Of a stretch of 51,260 nt of DNA, positions 16,873 to 24,631 are shown one piece after another; the stretch's first letter is position 1, and each line of letters opens with the position of its first letter. A program made the translations under genes and the position numbers. Source of the stretch: Haemophilus sp. GTDB taxonomy: Bacteria; Pseudomonadota; Gammaproteobacteria; Enterobacterales; Pasteurellaceae. The stretch lies in contig JAHZCD010000012.1 of assembly GCA_019423025.1 (NCBI GenBank), positions 1 to 51,260 of the forward strand, given 5' to 3'. The notes below the pieces were generated by a model. That model was not told where the DNA came from. It did no database searches and saw only the letters and a program-made list of their open reading frames with translations.

Positions 16873-16954
16873 AAAAGAGGGGCTGGGGGAGATTTGACTT
16901 AATTAATCGAGACAAGTGTTAAATCTCCCCTAACCCCTCTTTACGAAAGAGGGG
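16862..16954. repeat. 93-bp inverted repeat element between hybD and hybE
   Basis: Two arms of about 34 bp, roughly 29 positions identical as inverted copies, are separated by 25 bp. Each arm holds its own hairpin, CCCCTCTTT-N3-AAAGAGGGG (16862-16882 and 16934-16954), and the inner parts GGGGAGATTT (16886-16895) and AAATCTCCCC (16921-16930) pair with each other. It looks like a small non-autonomous palindromic element or REP-like unit. It provides the hybD stop codon and could block or stabilise hyb mRNA between hybD and hybE. No target duplication is clear. Confidence 0.75.
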
Positions 16955-17012
16955 AATTTTCTTTAAGGTTTCTCCAGAATTCTTTAATCTTATTAATATT
17001 GAAAAATAAACC

Positions 17013-17600
17013 ATGTATCGACACGAAAAAACACCTGACAAAAAGCAAAGCTTTTTGAACGTTGGCTTTGCCAACGGCTCCGAAGGAGCGAGTAAATCTT
17101 CAGGATTTACGAGTAAAAATTCGACCGCACTTTTAACCTCTGTTACTGGCTTTGAAGAAAACCCAACGGAGATTTTCCTTGCCGAAATGCAAAACATTGT
17201 ACCTGAAATGCAAGATCTCCCTTTTTATCACAAAGGCATCGAGTGTTTCTGCCCTAAATTTGTTTTATTCGAAGATCAATGGATCGGCACAGTATTAACC
17301 CCGTGGATGATGAGTGTGGTGATTCTACCTGGTCCTCAACAACAATGGGAACCACGTGAATTAGGTGATAAACTCACTGTGCAACTGCCTTACAAAGCAC
17401 TCACTTTCACCGTTAGTAGTCTTGAAAATGTACCGCAATATTTAAGTTGTTCCTTACATTCACCACTCGACCCAAATCTGACTAACGAGCAAGCAGTTCA
17501 ACTCACACAAGATTGTTTGCGTATGGTTTTATCCATCCCAACCGCACAGCCGACATTTAATTCTGATCGACGTAATCTATTTAAGGCGATGATCAAATAA
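17013..17600 (+). CDS. hybE: Hydrogenase 2 assembly chaperone HybE
   Basis: HybE keeps the Tat signal of the small subunit HybO covered until the enzyme is assembled. From about residue 46 (GFEENPTEIF) the 195-residue product aligns with E. coli HybE (162 residues), including ECFCPKFVLFEDQW, GTVLTPWMMSVVILPGP, QLPYKALTFTV and QYLSCSLHSPL. Residues 10-41 are encoded by a run of hairpins plus an uptake signal and have no counterpart in E. coli HybE. The ATG at 17013 has no clear ribosome binding site, and no other start lies between the insertion and the conserved part, so the start is only fairly certain. It closes the operon; hybFG and hyp genes are not nearby. Confidence 0.9.
   Translation: MYRHEKTPDKKQSFLNVGFANGSEGASKSSGFTSKNSTALLTSVTGFEENPTEIFLAEMQNIVPEMQDLPFYHKGIECFCPKFVLFEDQWIGTVLTPWMMSVVILPGPQQQWEPRELGDKLTVQLPYKALTFTVSSLENVPQYLSCSLHSPLDPNLTNEQAVQLTQDCLRMVLSIPTAQPTFNSDRRNLFKAMIK
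17039..17135 (+). repeat. Tandem-hairpin element inserted in frame in hybE
   Basis: Four perfect hairpins stand side by side: CAAAAAGC-AAA-GCTTTTTG (17039-17057), CGTTGGC-TTT-GCCAACG (17060-17076), GCTCC-GAA-GGAGC (17077-17089) and GTAAATC-TTCAG-GATTTAC (17092-17110). A reverse uptake signal (17125-17133) follows directly. The whole stretch is open in the hybE frame and encodes a Ser/Gly/Lys-rich insert (LNVGFANGSEGASKSSGFTSKN). It resembles, in style, palindromic elements known to insert within genes of Rickettsia; kinship is not implied. Confidence 0.75.
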
Positions 17601-17623
17601 ATGTTATCTGCAAACAGTTAATA

Positions 17624-17661
17624 AAAATGGGCAAAGTAAAATAACTTACTTTGCCCATTTT
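17624..17661. terminator. Bidirectional terminator between hybE and serA
   Basis: AAAATGGGCAAAGTAA (17624-17639) and its perfect complement (17646-17661) form a 16-bp stem with a 6-nt loop. A and T ends make it usable for both convergent genes. Confidence 0.85.
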
Positions 17662-17710
17662 GCTTTCCATCCCACACAAAGTGCGGTCAATTTTTGCTTA
17701 ATTTTTCAAA

Positions 17711-18943
17711 TTAATACAACACACGTGCTTTGATTGTGCCTTCAATTTCACGAAGTTTAGCCAATAATGGTGATGCATCATCTGTTTCGATATCAACGAC
17801 GACATAACCAATTTTCGGATCAGTTTGTAAAAATTGCGCCGCAATATTGAGATTAGCTTCAACGAAAATTTGGTTCAATTTGTTTAATACACCCGGACGG
17901 TTTTCGTGAATATGAAGTAAGCGTTTTGTGCCAACGTGTTCTGGTAAAGATACTTCAGGGAAGTTCACTGAAGAAAGAGTTGAACCATTATCAGAATATT
18001 TCACAAATTTACCCGCGACTTCAAAACCAATGTTTTCTTGGGCTTCCGCAGTCGAACCACCAATATGCGGGGTTAAGATCACATTATCAAATTTACGTAG
18101 TGGAGAAACAAACTCTTCATTGATTGATGCAGGCTCAACAGGGAATACGTCAACCGCTGCACCACGAACTTTACCTTGTTCAAGCGCAGCTGCTAAAGCA
18201 TCAATATCCACTACCGTACCACGTGCTGCATTGATCAAAATAGAATCTTGTTTTAATTGCGCAATACGTTCAGCGCTCATTAAATTACGAGTTGAAGGTA
18301 AATCTGGTACATGAAGCGAAATCACATCACAAGAACCTAATAACTCTTCAAGTGTGTGTAATTGTTTTGCATTACCCAATGGCAATTTATTTTCAATATC
18401 GTAGAAATATACTTCCATCCCTAGAGACTCCGCAATAATACTTAATTGCGAACCGATATGGCCGTAACCCACGATACCTAATTTTTTGCCACGTACTTCA
18501 TGAGAACCCACTGCCGATTTATTCCATAAACCACGATGCACATCGGCATTCGCTTGAGGAATATTGCGCATTAAGAGCAAAATCTCACCCAACACTAATT
18601 CAGCCACAGAACGTGTATTAGAGAACGGTGCATTAAATACTGGAATCCCACGCATTTTTGCTGCATTAAGATCCACTTGGTTGGTACCGATACAGAAACA
18701 GCCAATAGCAATAAGCTTCGGTGCAGCTTCAATCATTTCTGCAGTTAATTGGGTACGTGAACGTAAGCCGATAAAATGCGCATCTTTAATGGCTTCTTTT
18801 AGCTCATTACCATCTAAGGCTTTTTTGTAAAAGTCGATGTTGGTGTAGCCCGCCGCATGCAAGGTATCTAATGCACTTTGGTGCACGCCTTCTAATAGCA
18901 CAAATTTAATTTTTGATTTGTCGAGTGAGACTTTGTTTGTCAT
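17711..18943 (-). CDS. serA: D-3-phosphoglycerate dehydrogenase
   Basis: SerA oxidises 3-phosphoglycerate with NAD to start serine synthesis. I choose ATG 18943 (MTNKVSLDKSKIKF) because AAGGAAG precedes it and the 410-residue product then equals E. coli SerA; the frame stays open 57 bp further up without support. Visible: GCFCIGTNQVDL, the NAD-binding GxGxxG at 159-164 (GYGHIG), INAARGTVVD, the LTPHIGGST block with the catalytic His, and a C-terminal ACT domain with HIHENRPGVLNKLN, where serine binds for feedback inhibition. It follows rpiA by 19 bp, an order I know from Haemophilus. Confidence 0.97.
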   Translation of the reverse strand: MTNKVSLDKSKIKFVLLEGVHQSALDTLHAAGYTNIDFYKKALDGNELKEAIKDAHFIGLRSRTQLTAEMIEAAPKLIAIGCFCIGTNQVDLNAAKMRGIPVFNAPFSNTRSVAELVLGEILLLMRNIPQANADVHRGLWNKSAVGSHEVRGKKLGIVGYGHIGSQLSIIAESLGMEVYFYDIENKLPLGNAKQLHTLEELLGSCDVISLHVPDLPSTRNLMSAERIAQLKQDSILINAARGTVVDIDALAAALEQGKVRGAAVDVFPVEPASINEEFVSPLRKFDNVILTPHIGGSTAEAQENIGFEVAGKFVKYSDNGSTLSSVNFPEVSLPEHVGTKRLLHIHENRPGVLNKLNQIFVEANLNIAAQFLQTDPKIGYVVVDIETDDASPLLAKLREIEGTIKARVLY

Positions 18944-18962
18944 GTTTGCTTCCTTATTTTTA

Positions 18963-19622
18963 TTAATCAATAATTTTTGCGCCGTCTGGTGTACCGACAA
19001 TCACAATATCCGCCCCACGTAAGGCAAAAATACCATTTGTTACTACACCTGCGACATTATTCAATTCTTTTTCCATTTCCACTGGATTTAAAATTGCGAA
19101 GTTATGTACATCTAAAATCACGTTGCCGTTATCCGTTACCACGCCTTCACGATATTCAGGTGCGCCACCAAGAGAGACTAATTTACGACCGACTTGTGAG
19201 CGAGCCATTGGAATCACTTCTACTGGCAATGGGAACGTGCTACCTAACACATCCACTTGTTTACTAGCATCCACAATACAAATAAATTTTTTCGCTAAAG
19301 CGGCCACAATTTTTTCGCGAGTCAGTGCCGCACCGCCGCCTTTGATCATCATTTTTTGTGGATTGATTTCATCTGCGCCATCCACATAAATATCTAAACT
19401 GGATACATCGTTAGCACTAAACACTTCAATACCCTGTTTGCGTAACAATTCTTCTGAGGCTTTAGATGCTGCTACCGCGCCTTGAATTTGATCTTTTAAT
19501 TCACCTAAGGCTTCAATAAAACAATTCACTGTTGAACCACTTCCTACACCAACAATGGTATCGGGTTTAACGTATTTTAACGCTGCACGCGCAGCTAATT
19601 TTTTCATTTCTAACTGATCCAT
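18963..19622 (-). CDS. rpiA: Ribose-5-phosphate isomerase A
   Basis: RpiA interconverts ribose-5-phosphate and ribulose-5-phosphate in the pentose phosphate pathway. At 219 residues it is the same length as E. coli RpiA. Typical blocks are VGVGSGSTVNCFIEAL near residue 24, DGADEINPQKMMIKGGGAALTREKI around 80-105 and GVVTNGIFALRGADIVIVGT at the end. A PurR-like palindrome lies 31-46 bp upstream of the ATG. It is transcribed with serA. Confidence 0.97.
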   Translation of the reverse strand: MDQLEMKKLAARAALKYVKPDTIVGVGSGSTVNCFIEALGELKDQIQGAVAASKASEELLRKQGIEVFSANDVSSLDIYVDGADEINPQKMMIKGGGAALTREKIVAALAKKFICIVDASKQVDVLGSTFPLPVEVIPMARSQVGRKLVSLGGAPEYREGVVTDNGNVILDVHNFAILNPVEMEKELNNVAGVVTNGIFALRGADIVIVGTPDGAKIID

Positions 19623-19652
19623 TTCTCTGTCCCTTTTAAATTTTGAATAATA

Positions 19653-19668
19653 ACGTAAACGTTTGCTT
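19653..19668 (-). promoter_or_regulatory. PurR-like operator upstream of rpiA
   Basis: ACGTAAACGTTTGCTT matches the PurR consensus ACGCAAACGTTTGCGT at 14 of 16 positions, keeping the central AAACGTTT. It lies 31-46 bp before the rpiA ATG. Since ribose-5-phosphate feeds PRPP and purine synthesis, purine repression of rpiA-serA is plausible but inferred. Confidence 0.6.
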
Positions 19669-19731
19669 TACTTTAATACGACCCTATTAAATAAACAAGT
19701 GTAAAAATTTATTCGTGATGATGAAAAAATT

Positions 19732-20880
19732 TTATTCATCTAAAAAAAGCGCTAACAGCTCATTCAAAAACAATTTGCCGTGTTCGGTGATCTGCCAATA
19801 ATCAGGTGTTTCCACGATATAATTTTGTTGAATGGCAAAATCAATTTGATTTTTGACCGCACTTTGCGAAAGCCCCGTGTAATACTCAAACTCTTGTTTT
19901 GACACGGCTTCCAATAAACGAAAACGATTCATAAAGAACTCAAAAGCGCGGTCATTTTTTTCCACGTTTTTTTCTTCATAAAGATATTCACCACGCAAAT
20001 AGCCTTTTGGATGCTTTGTTTTAGAAAAACGTAAAATTTTTCTATCTGAGAAAGTGAGTTTCCCATGTGCACCACAGCCTATCGCCAAATAATCCCCGAA
20101 TCGCCAATAATTCAGATTGTGCTGACATTGAAAGCCCGGTTTTGCATAAGCAGATGTTTCATATTGTTGATAACCTGCTTCGGTTAAAAGCTGGTGGCCT
20201 TGCTCAAAAATATCCCAAAGCTCATCATCATCCGGCAACATAGGCGGACGATAAGCAAACATGGTATTGGGTTCAATCGTGAGTTGATACCAAGAAAGGT
20301 GTGGTGGAGCAAGCTCAATAGCTTGTCGTAAATCATCTAGAGCTTCCTCAAGTGTTTGGTTTGGCAAGCCGTGCATTAAATCCAGATTGAAACTTTTTAA
20401 CCCAGAAACTTTCGCCAAACTGACCGCACTTTTAGCTTCCGCCGCATTATGAATACGCCCTAAACGTTGTAATTTATCGTCATTAAAACTTTGGATGCCC
20501 ATAGAAATACGTGTTACACCAGCTTCCACATAACCTTTAAAACGCTCTGCTTCCACGGTGCCAGGATTGGCTTCCATAGTGATTTCAATATTCTCTGAAA
20601 AAGGAATGCAACGTTGAATTTCTGCCAATAACAACTTGATACTTTCTGCTGAAAATAAACTCGGCGTGCCACCACCAATAAAAATTGAATGAAGTGGACG
20701 ATTTTGAATACTAGCCTGATATTTCTCTAAGTCTGTCTCAAGATCAGCGATCAGATGTTGCACATATTCTTGTTCAGGAATTGTGCCTTTCTGTGCATGT
20801 GAATTGAAATCACAATAAGGGCATTTCTGCACACACCAAGGAATATGCACATAAAGGGAAAGAGGGGGAAATTTTTGCAT
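19732..20880 (-). CDS. hemW: Haem chaperone HemW (radical SAM)
   Basis: HemW is a haem-binding radical SAM protein, long annotated as oxygen-independent coproporphyrinogen oxidase; it is believed to deliver haem to membrane enzymes. The 382 residues carry the CX3CX2C motif at Cys16, Cys20 and Cys23 (CVQKCPYC), followed by FIGGGTPSLF, EANPGTVE and RISMGIQSF, and a HemW C-terminal domain. True HemN has an extra Cys in this region, which is missing here. It lies just downstream of lon, as in Haemophilus. Confidence 0.93.
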   Translation of the reverse strand: MQKFPPLSLYVHIPWCVQKCPYCDFNSHAQKGTIPEQEYVQHLIADLETDLEKYQASIQNRPLHSIFIGGGTPSLFSAESIKLLLAEIQRCIPFSENIEITMEANPGTVEAERFKGYVEAGVTRISMGIQSFNDDKLQRLGRIHNAAEAKSAVSLAKVSGLKSFNLDLMHGLPNQTLEEALDDLRQAIELAPPHLSWYQLTIEPNTMFAYRPPMLPDDDELWDIFEQGHQLLTEAGYQQYETSAYAKPGFQCQHNLNYWRFGDYLAIGCGAHGKLTFSDRKILRFSKTKHPKGYLRGEYLYEEKNVEKNDRAFEFFMNRFRLLEAVSKQEFEYYTGLSQSAVKNQIDFAIQQNYIVETPDYWQITEHGKLFLNELLALFLDE

Positions 20881-20894
20881 AATTAAAAGTCAAA

Positions 20895-20916
20895 AGGGCT
20901 TGTTTTCACAAGCCCT
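20895..20916 (-). terminator. Terminator between lon and hemW
   Basis: AGGGCTTGT (20895-20903) and ACAAGCCCT (20908-20916) form a 9-bp stem with loop TTTC; on the reverse strand a TTTTGACTTTT tract follows. It lies only 15 bp before the hemW ATG, so hemW probably depends on read-through or its own start. Confidence 0.8.
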
Positions 20917-20928
20917 AAAAATGAGTCA

Positions 20929-23346
20929 TTAATTGACCGCTCTTGCTGTTTTAGTCGCAGCTTTACGGCGTGGTGCTTTCGCTTTTGTTTCTACTTTCAC
21001 GAATTCAATGCCTTCCGGCGGATTCTCTAACGCTAAGCCTAACACTTCATCAATGGTTTCTACCGCATGAATCGCAAGATTTTCTTTCACGTTATCTGGA
21101 ATTTCTTCCAAATCTTTCACGTTATCTTTTGGAATCAATACAGTTTTAATGCCACCGCGATGTGCCGCAAGTAATTTTTCTTTCAATCCGCCAATTGGTA
21201 ATACTTTACCGCGTAGGCTGATTTCACCAGTCATCGCGACATCAGCACGCACTGGGTTACCCGTTAAGCAAGAAACCAATGCAGTACACATTGCGATACC
21301 TGCACTTGGGCCATCTTTTGGTGTAGCACCATCTGGTACGTGAATGTGAATATCACGTTTTTCATGGAATTCAGAATTGATACCCAATTTCTCCGCACGT
21401 GCACGGACTACGGTCATCGCTGCTTGGATAGATTCTTTCATCACATCGCCTAATGAACCAGTGAAGGTTAATTTACCTTTACCCACTACTGAAGCAGTTT
21501 CAATGGTCAGTAAGTCACCGCCCACTTCAGTCCACGCAAGGCCTGTTACTTCGCCCACACGGTTTTGCGTATCCGCTTTGCCAAATTCAAAACGTTTCAC
21601 ACCAAGATAGTCATGCAAGTTGTCTGAATTAACGGTAATGGATTTTACTTTTGGATTGACCAATAAATTCTTCACCGCTTTACGACAGATTTTAGAAATC
21701 TCACGCTCTAATCCACGCACACCGGCTTCACGGGTGTAATAACGGATAATATCTAAAATGGCATTTTCTTCGATGGTTAATTCGCCTTTTTTCAATCCAT
21801 TACGTTCAATTTGTTTTTGTAACAAATGTTGCATCGCAATATTGAGTTTCTCATCTTCGGTATAACCAGAAAGACGAATGACTTCCATACGATCTAACAA
21901 TGGACCAGGAATATTCATGGAGTTTGAGGTTGCCACAAACATCACATCAGACAAATCGTAGTCCACTTCAAGATAGTGATCATTGAAGGTGGTATTTTGT
22001 TCTGGATCAAGCACTTCTAACAAGGCTGACGCAGGATCACCACGCATATCCGAAGACATTTTATCGATCTCATCAAGCAAGAAGAGTGGGTTTTTCACGC
22101 CAACTTTTGCCATTTTTTGAATCAATTTACCCGGCAATGCACCAATATAGGTTTTACGGTGACCACGGATTTCTGCTTCATCACGTACTCCACCTAATGC
22201 CATACGCACATATTTACGACCTGTTGCATTGGCAATAGATTGACCTAGTGAGGTTTTACCTACCCCTGGTGGCCCGACTAAGCAAAGGATTGGACCTTTG
22301 ATTTTGTTTAGACGTGCTTGCACTGCAAGGTATTCTAAAATGCGTTCTTTCACACGTTCTAAACCGTAGTGATCCGCATCTAAGACTTGTTGTGCTTTTG
22401 CGATATCTTTCTTCACTTTAGTACGTTTATGCCATGGTACTTGAAGCATCCACTCAACATAGCTACGCACCACTGTTGCTTCCGCAGACATCGCTGACAT
22501 CATTTTAAGTTTTTGTAACTCACTCTCTACTTTTTCGCGCACATCTGCCGGCATACCTGCAGCTTCAACCTTTTGACGAAGTTGTTCAACTTCATCAATG
22601 GTATCTTCACTTTCACCTTCGTCCATTTCTTTGCGAATCGCTTTGATTTGTTCGCTAAGATAATAGTTACGCTGGCTTTTCTCCATTTGTTTTTTAACAC
22701 GGCCACGGATGCGTTTTTCAACTTGAAGAATATCCGCTTCAGATTCCATCATGCCGAGCAAGTATTCTAAACGCTCTTGCACGTCTGCCAGTTCTAACAC
22801 GCTTTGTTTATGGCGAACAGTCACTGGAATATGCGCAGCCATGGTATCTGCTAAACGATCGGCATCATCAATGCGTTGAAGTGCGCCTAAAACATCTGCA
22901 GGGATTTTTTTATTAAGTTGCAGATAGCTTTCAAATTCATTTAAAACGGCTGCCTTCACCACATCTAATTCTTTTTCATCACCAAACGTAGTTTCAATCG
23001 GCGTGACTTCCGCAGCAAAATGATCTTCACCATCATTTAATTGATTGATTTTTGCGCGTTGTTGACCTTCCACCAACACTTTCACTGTGCCGTCTGGCAA
23101 TTTTAATAATTGAATAATATTGGCAATCGTCCCGACATCGAATACATCATCAACGGTAGGTTCTTCTAAATCAGCTTGTTTTTGTGACACCAATAATAAT
23201 TGTTTGCCCTCATTCATGGCTTCATCAAGGGCACTAATGGATTTTGCGCGCCCAACAAAAAGTGGCATCACCATATAAGGGAAAACGACAACATCCCGTA
23301 ATGGCAATACAGGAAGTGTACGTTGTTGAGTTCTTTTGGCGTTCAT
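20929..23346 (-). CDS. lon: ATP-dependent protease Lon
   Basis: Lon degrades damaged and regulatory proteins. The 805 residues contain an N-terminal LonN domain, an AAA+ module with Walker A GPPGVGKTS and Walker B FLLDEIDKM, and a C-terminal protease with catalytic Ser681 (KDGPSAG) and Lys724 (GGLKEKL), a Ser-Lys dyad 43 residues apart as in E. coli. A basic tail of about 22 residues (TKAKAPRRKAATKTARAVN) extends past the usual end; its last codons include the uptake-signal variant ACCGCTCTT at 20936-20944. A perfect heat-shock promoter lies upstream. Confidence 0.98.
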   Translation of the reverse strand: MNAKRTQQRTLPVLPLRDVVVFPYMVMPLFVGRAKSISALDEAMNEGKQLLLVSQKQADLEEPTVDDVFDVGTIANIIQLLKLPDGTVKVLVEGQQRAKINQLNDGEDHFAAEVTPIETTFGDEKELDVVKAAVLNEFESYLQLNKKIPADVLGALQRIDDADRLADTMAAHIPVTVRHKQSVLELADVQERLEYLLGMMESEADILQVEKRIRGRVKKQMEKSQRNYYLSEQIKAIRKEMDEGESEDTIDEVEQLRQKVEAAGMPADVREKVESELQKLKMMSAMSAEATVVRSYVEWMLQVPWHKRTKVKKDIAKAQQVLDADHYGLERVKERILEYLAVQARLNKIKGPILCLVGPPGVGKTSLGQSIANATGRKYVRMALGGVRDEAEIRGHRKTYIGALPGKLIQKMAKVGVKNPLFLLDEIDKMSSDMRGDPASALLEVLDPEQNTTFNDHYLEVDYDLSDVMFVATSNSMNIPGPLLDRMEVIRLSGYTEDEKLNIAMQHLLQKQIERNGLKKGELTIEENAILDIIRYYTREAGVRGLEREISKICRKAVKNLLVNPKVKSITVNSDNLHDYLGVKRFEFGKADTQNRVGEVTGLAWTEVGGDLLTIETASVVGKGKLTFTGSLGDVMKESIQAAMTVVRARAEKLGINSEFHEKRDIHIHVPDGATPKDGPSAGIAMCTALVSCLTGNPVRADVAMTGEISLRGKVLPIGGLKEKLLAAHRGGIKTVLIPKDNVKDLEEIPDNVKENLAIHAVETIDEVLGLALENPPEGIEFVKVETKAKAPRRKAATKTARAVN

Positions 23347-23383
23347 AATTATCTCTCTTACATCAATTCTATAATTTCATTGA

Positions 23384-23411
23384 ATATGGGGATGAGTTGC
23401 ATAAATTCAAG
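23384..23411 (-). promoter_or_regulatory. Sigma-32 heat-shock promoter of lon
   Basis: On the reverse strand CTTGAA (23411-23406), a 14-bp spacer and CCCCATAT (23391-23384) match the RpoH consensus CTTGAA-N13/14-CCCCATNT without a mismatch in the core positions. The lon ATG follows 37 bp downstream of the -10. Confidence 0.9.
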
Positions 23412-23581
23412 GTAGGATTTGGCATATTAAGGAGAAATCGAAAAATAGGCAAGTAAAGAACCACCTTTATTGATGCTTAATTGGAAAAACTATGGAATAC
23501 AGGTACAATAAGTGCGGTCAAAAATCAGCATGATTTTACCCAATAAAAAACGTTTGAAAAAATAACCGCACTTTATCCATT

Positions 23582-24460
23582 ATGACAGCAAAACAAACTA
23601 TTACTTTCGCGACCTTTCAAGAATTACTACCCGATTCTTGTAATCATCCATTAAAAAAACAATTAAGGGATAAAGCCCGTTATTACGGACGCAAATTTTT
23701 ATTTAAAAAACAATGTGATGCACTGGTTGATTTCTTAAATACTCATCAAACCTGGATTCCACTTTTTCAACAAAATCCATATCGTTTTAATGCATTGCTC
23801 GCGACCTATTGTGACAAACGTTTTTCTGCAACCGCTCGACTCAATGCCATTACTAATAATCTGCTCATGCTTGAAGAAAAAATGGGCGTAGAATTTTGTA
23901 AAAAACTACTCCAAGAAAAATCCCTTTTATTAGCACAATTAACGGATCAACTTGGTATTTATTTCAACATCAACCAGATTGACCCTTTTGAAGGTTATTT
24001 TTCCATTAACTTAAAAGACAATGATGGGCGTAGCATTTATGATGCTTCTTTCACCTTTTTAAAGCCAAATAAATTACTCATTGCCTCAATTCAAGGTCCT
24101 TCTTATGAAGAGGCGCAAGAAGCTGTGAAACAAGCCACAAAAGAATTACACGGTGTTCGCCCGATGTTTATGTTGATAAATGTTTTCCGCTTATTAGCTG
24201 AAAAATGGCAATGTGAATTAATCGGCATTCCTCACACTTCACAAGGTAAATATCGCCTATCTGCTCGCAGTAAAATTCTATTCAATTACGATGAATTCTG
24301 GCAGGAAAACCAAGGTCAATTAAATGGTCAATATTGGCAATTACCGCTTGAAAGCGCCCGCAAACCACTGGAAGAAATTGCCAGCAAAAAACGCTCCATG
24401 TACCGAAAACGTTATGAAATGTTAGATGATTTGAGTGAAAAAATTACTCAATTTTCCTAA
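23582..24460 (+). CDS. VirK/YbjX family protein (DUF535)
   Basis: The 292-residue product belongs to the VirK/YbjX (DUF535) family, linked in enterics to resistance to cationic peptides, with no defined biochemistry. The typical mid-section is visible: EGYFSINLKDNDGRSIYDASFTF in pieces, IASIQGPSYEEA, ATKELHGVRPMFMLINVFRLLA, and the C-terminal YDEFW. No membrane segment or signal peptide is seen. A reverse uptake signal (23565-23573) ends 8 bp before the ATG where a ribosome binding site would be, so initiation is probably weak. It is divergent from lon. Confidence 0.85.
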   Translation: MTAKQTITFATFQELLPDSCNHPLKKQLRDKARYYGRKFLFKKQCDALVDFLNTHQTWIPLFQQNPYRFNALLATYCDKRFSATARLNAITNNLLMLEEKMGVEFCKKLLQEKSLLLAQLTDQLGIYFNINQIDPFEGYFSINLKDNDGRSIYDASFTFLKPNKLLIASIQGPSYEEAQEAVKQATKELHGVRPMFMLINVFRLLAEKWQCELIGIPHTSQGKYRLSARSKILFNYDEFWQENQGQLNGQYWQLPLESARKPLEEIASKKRSMYRKRYEMLDDLSEKITQFS

Positions 24461-24471
24461 ATAAAATAGAC

Positions 24472-24507
24472 TTAAGCCAGGTTTAATTACAATTAAGCCC
24501 GGTTTAA
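24472..24507 (+). promoter_or_regulatory. Two palindromes 21 bp apart upstream of the yfcC-type gene
   Basis: TTAAGCCAGGTTTAA (24472-24486) and TTAAGCCCGGTTTAA (24493-24507) are near-identical 15-bp palindromes with centres 21 bp apart, two helical turns. Together they also form one long inverted repeat (19 bp with a single A-C mismatch and two G-T pairs). They lie about 70-105 bp before the -10 at 24580. A tandem repressor or activator site is the likeliest reading; an RNA hairpin ending the DUF535 transcript is the alternative, though no T tract follows. Confidence 0.55.
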
Positions 24508-24557
24508 GTAAACGATTGCCAACCCTGCTATTATTGCATTCTTTCGAAAATCACCCT

Positions 24558-24585
24558 TTGCATTTTTGTTCTTTTTGTGTAGAAT
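24558..24585 (+). promoter_or_regulatory. Promoter of the yfcC-type gene
   Basis: TTGCAT (24558-24563), a 16-bp spacer and TAGAAT (24580-24585) form a reasonable sigma-70 promoter, about 46 bp before the ATG at 24632, which has AAGGAG in front. Confidence 0.6.
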
Positions 24586-24631
24586 ACGCGCTCGGCTTAT
24601 TGATTAATCCGAACACAAGGAGTTCTCCATA

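Noticed and set aside
16862..17135. Repeats between hybD and hybE as a CRISPR array or insertion sequence
   Set aside because: No regular direct repeats with spacers and no transposase; the structures are inverted repeats and hairpins.
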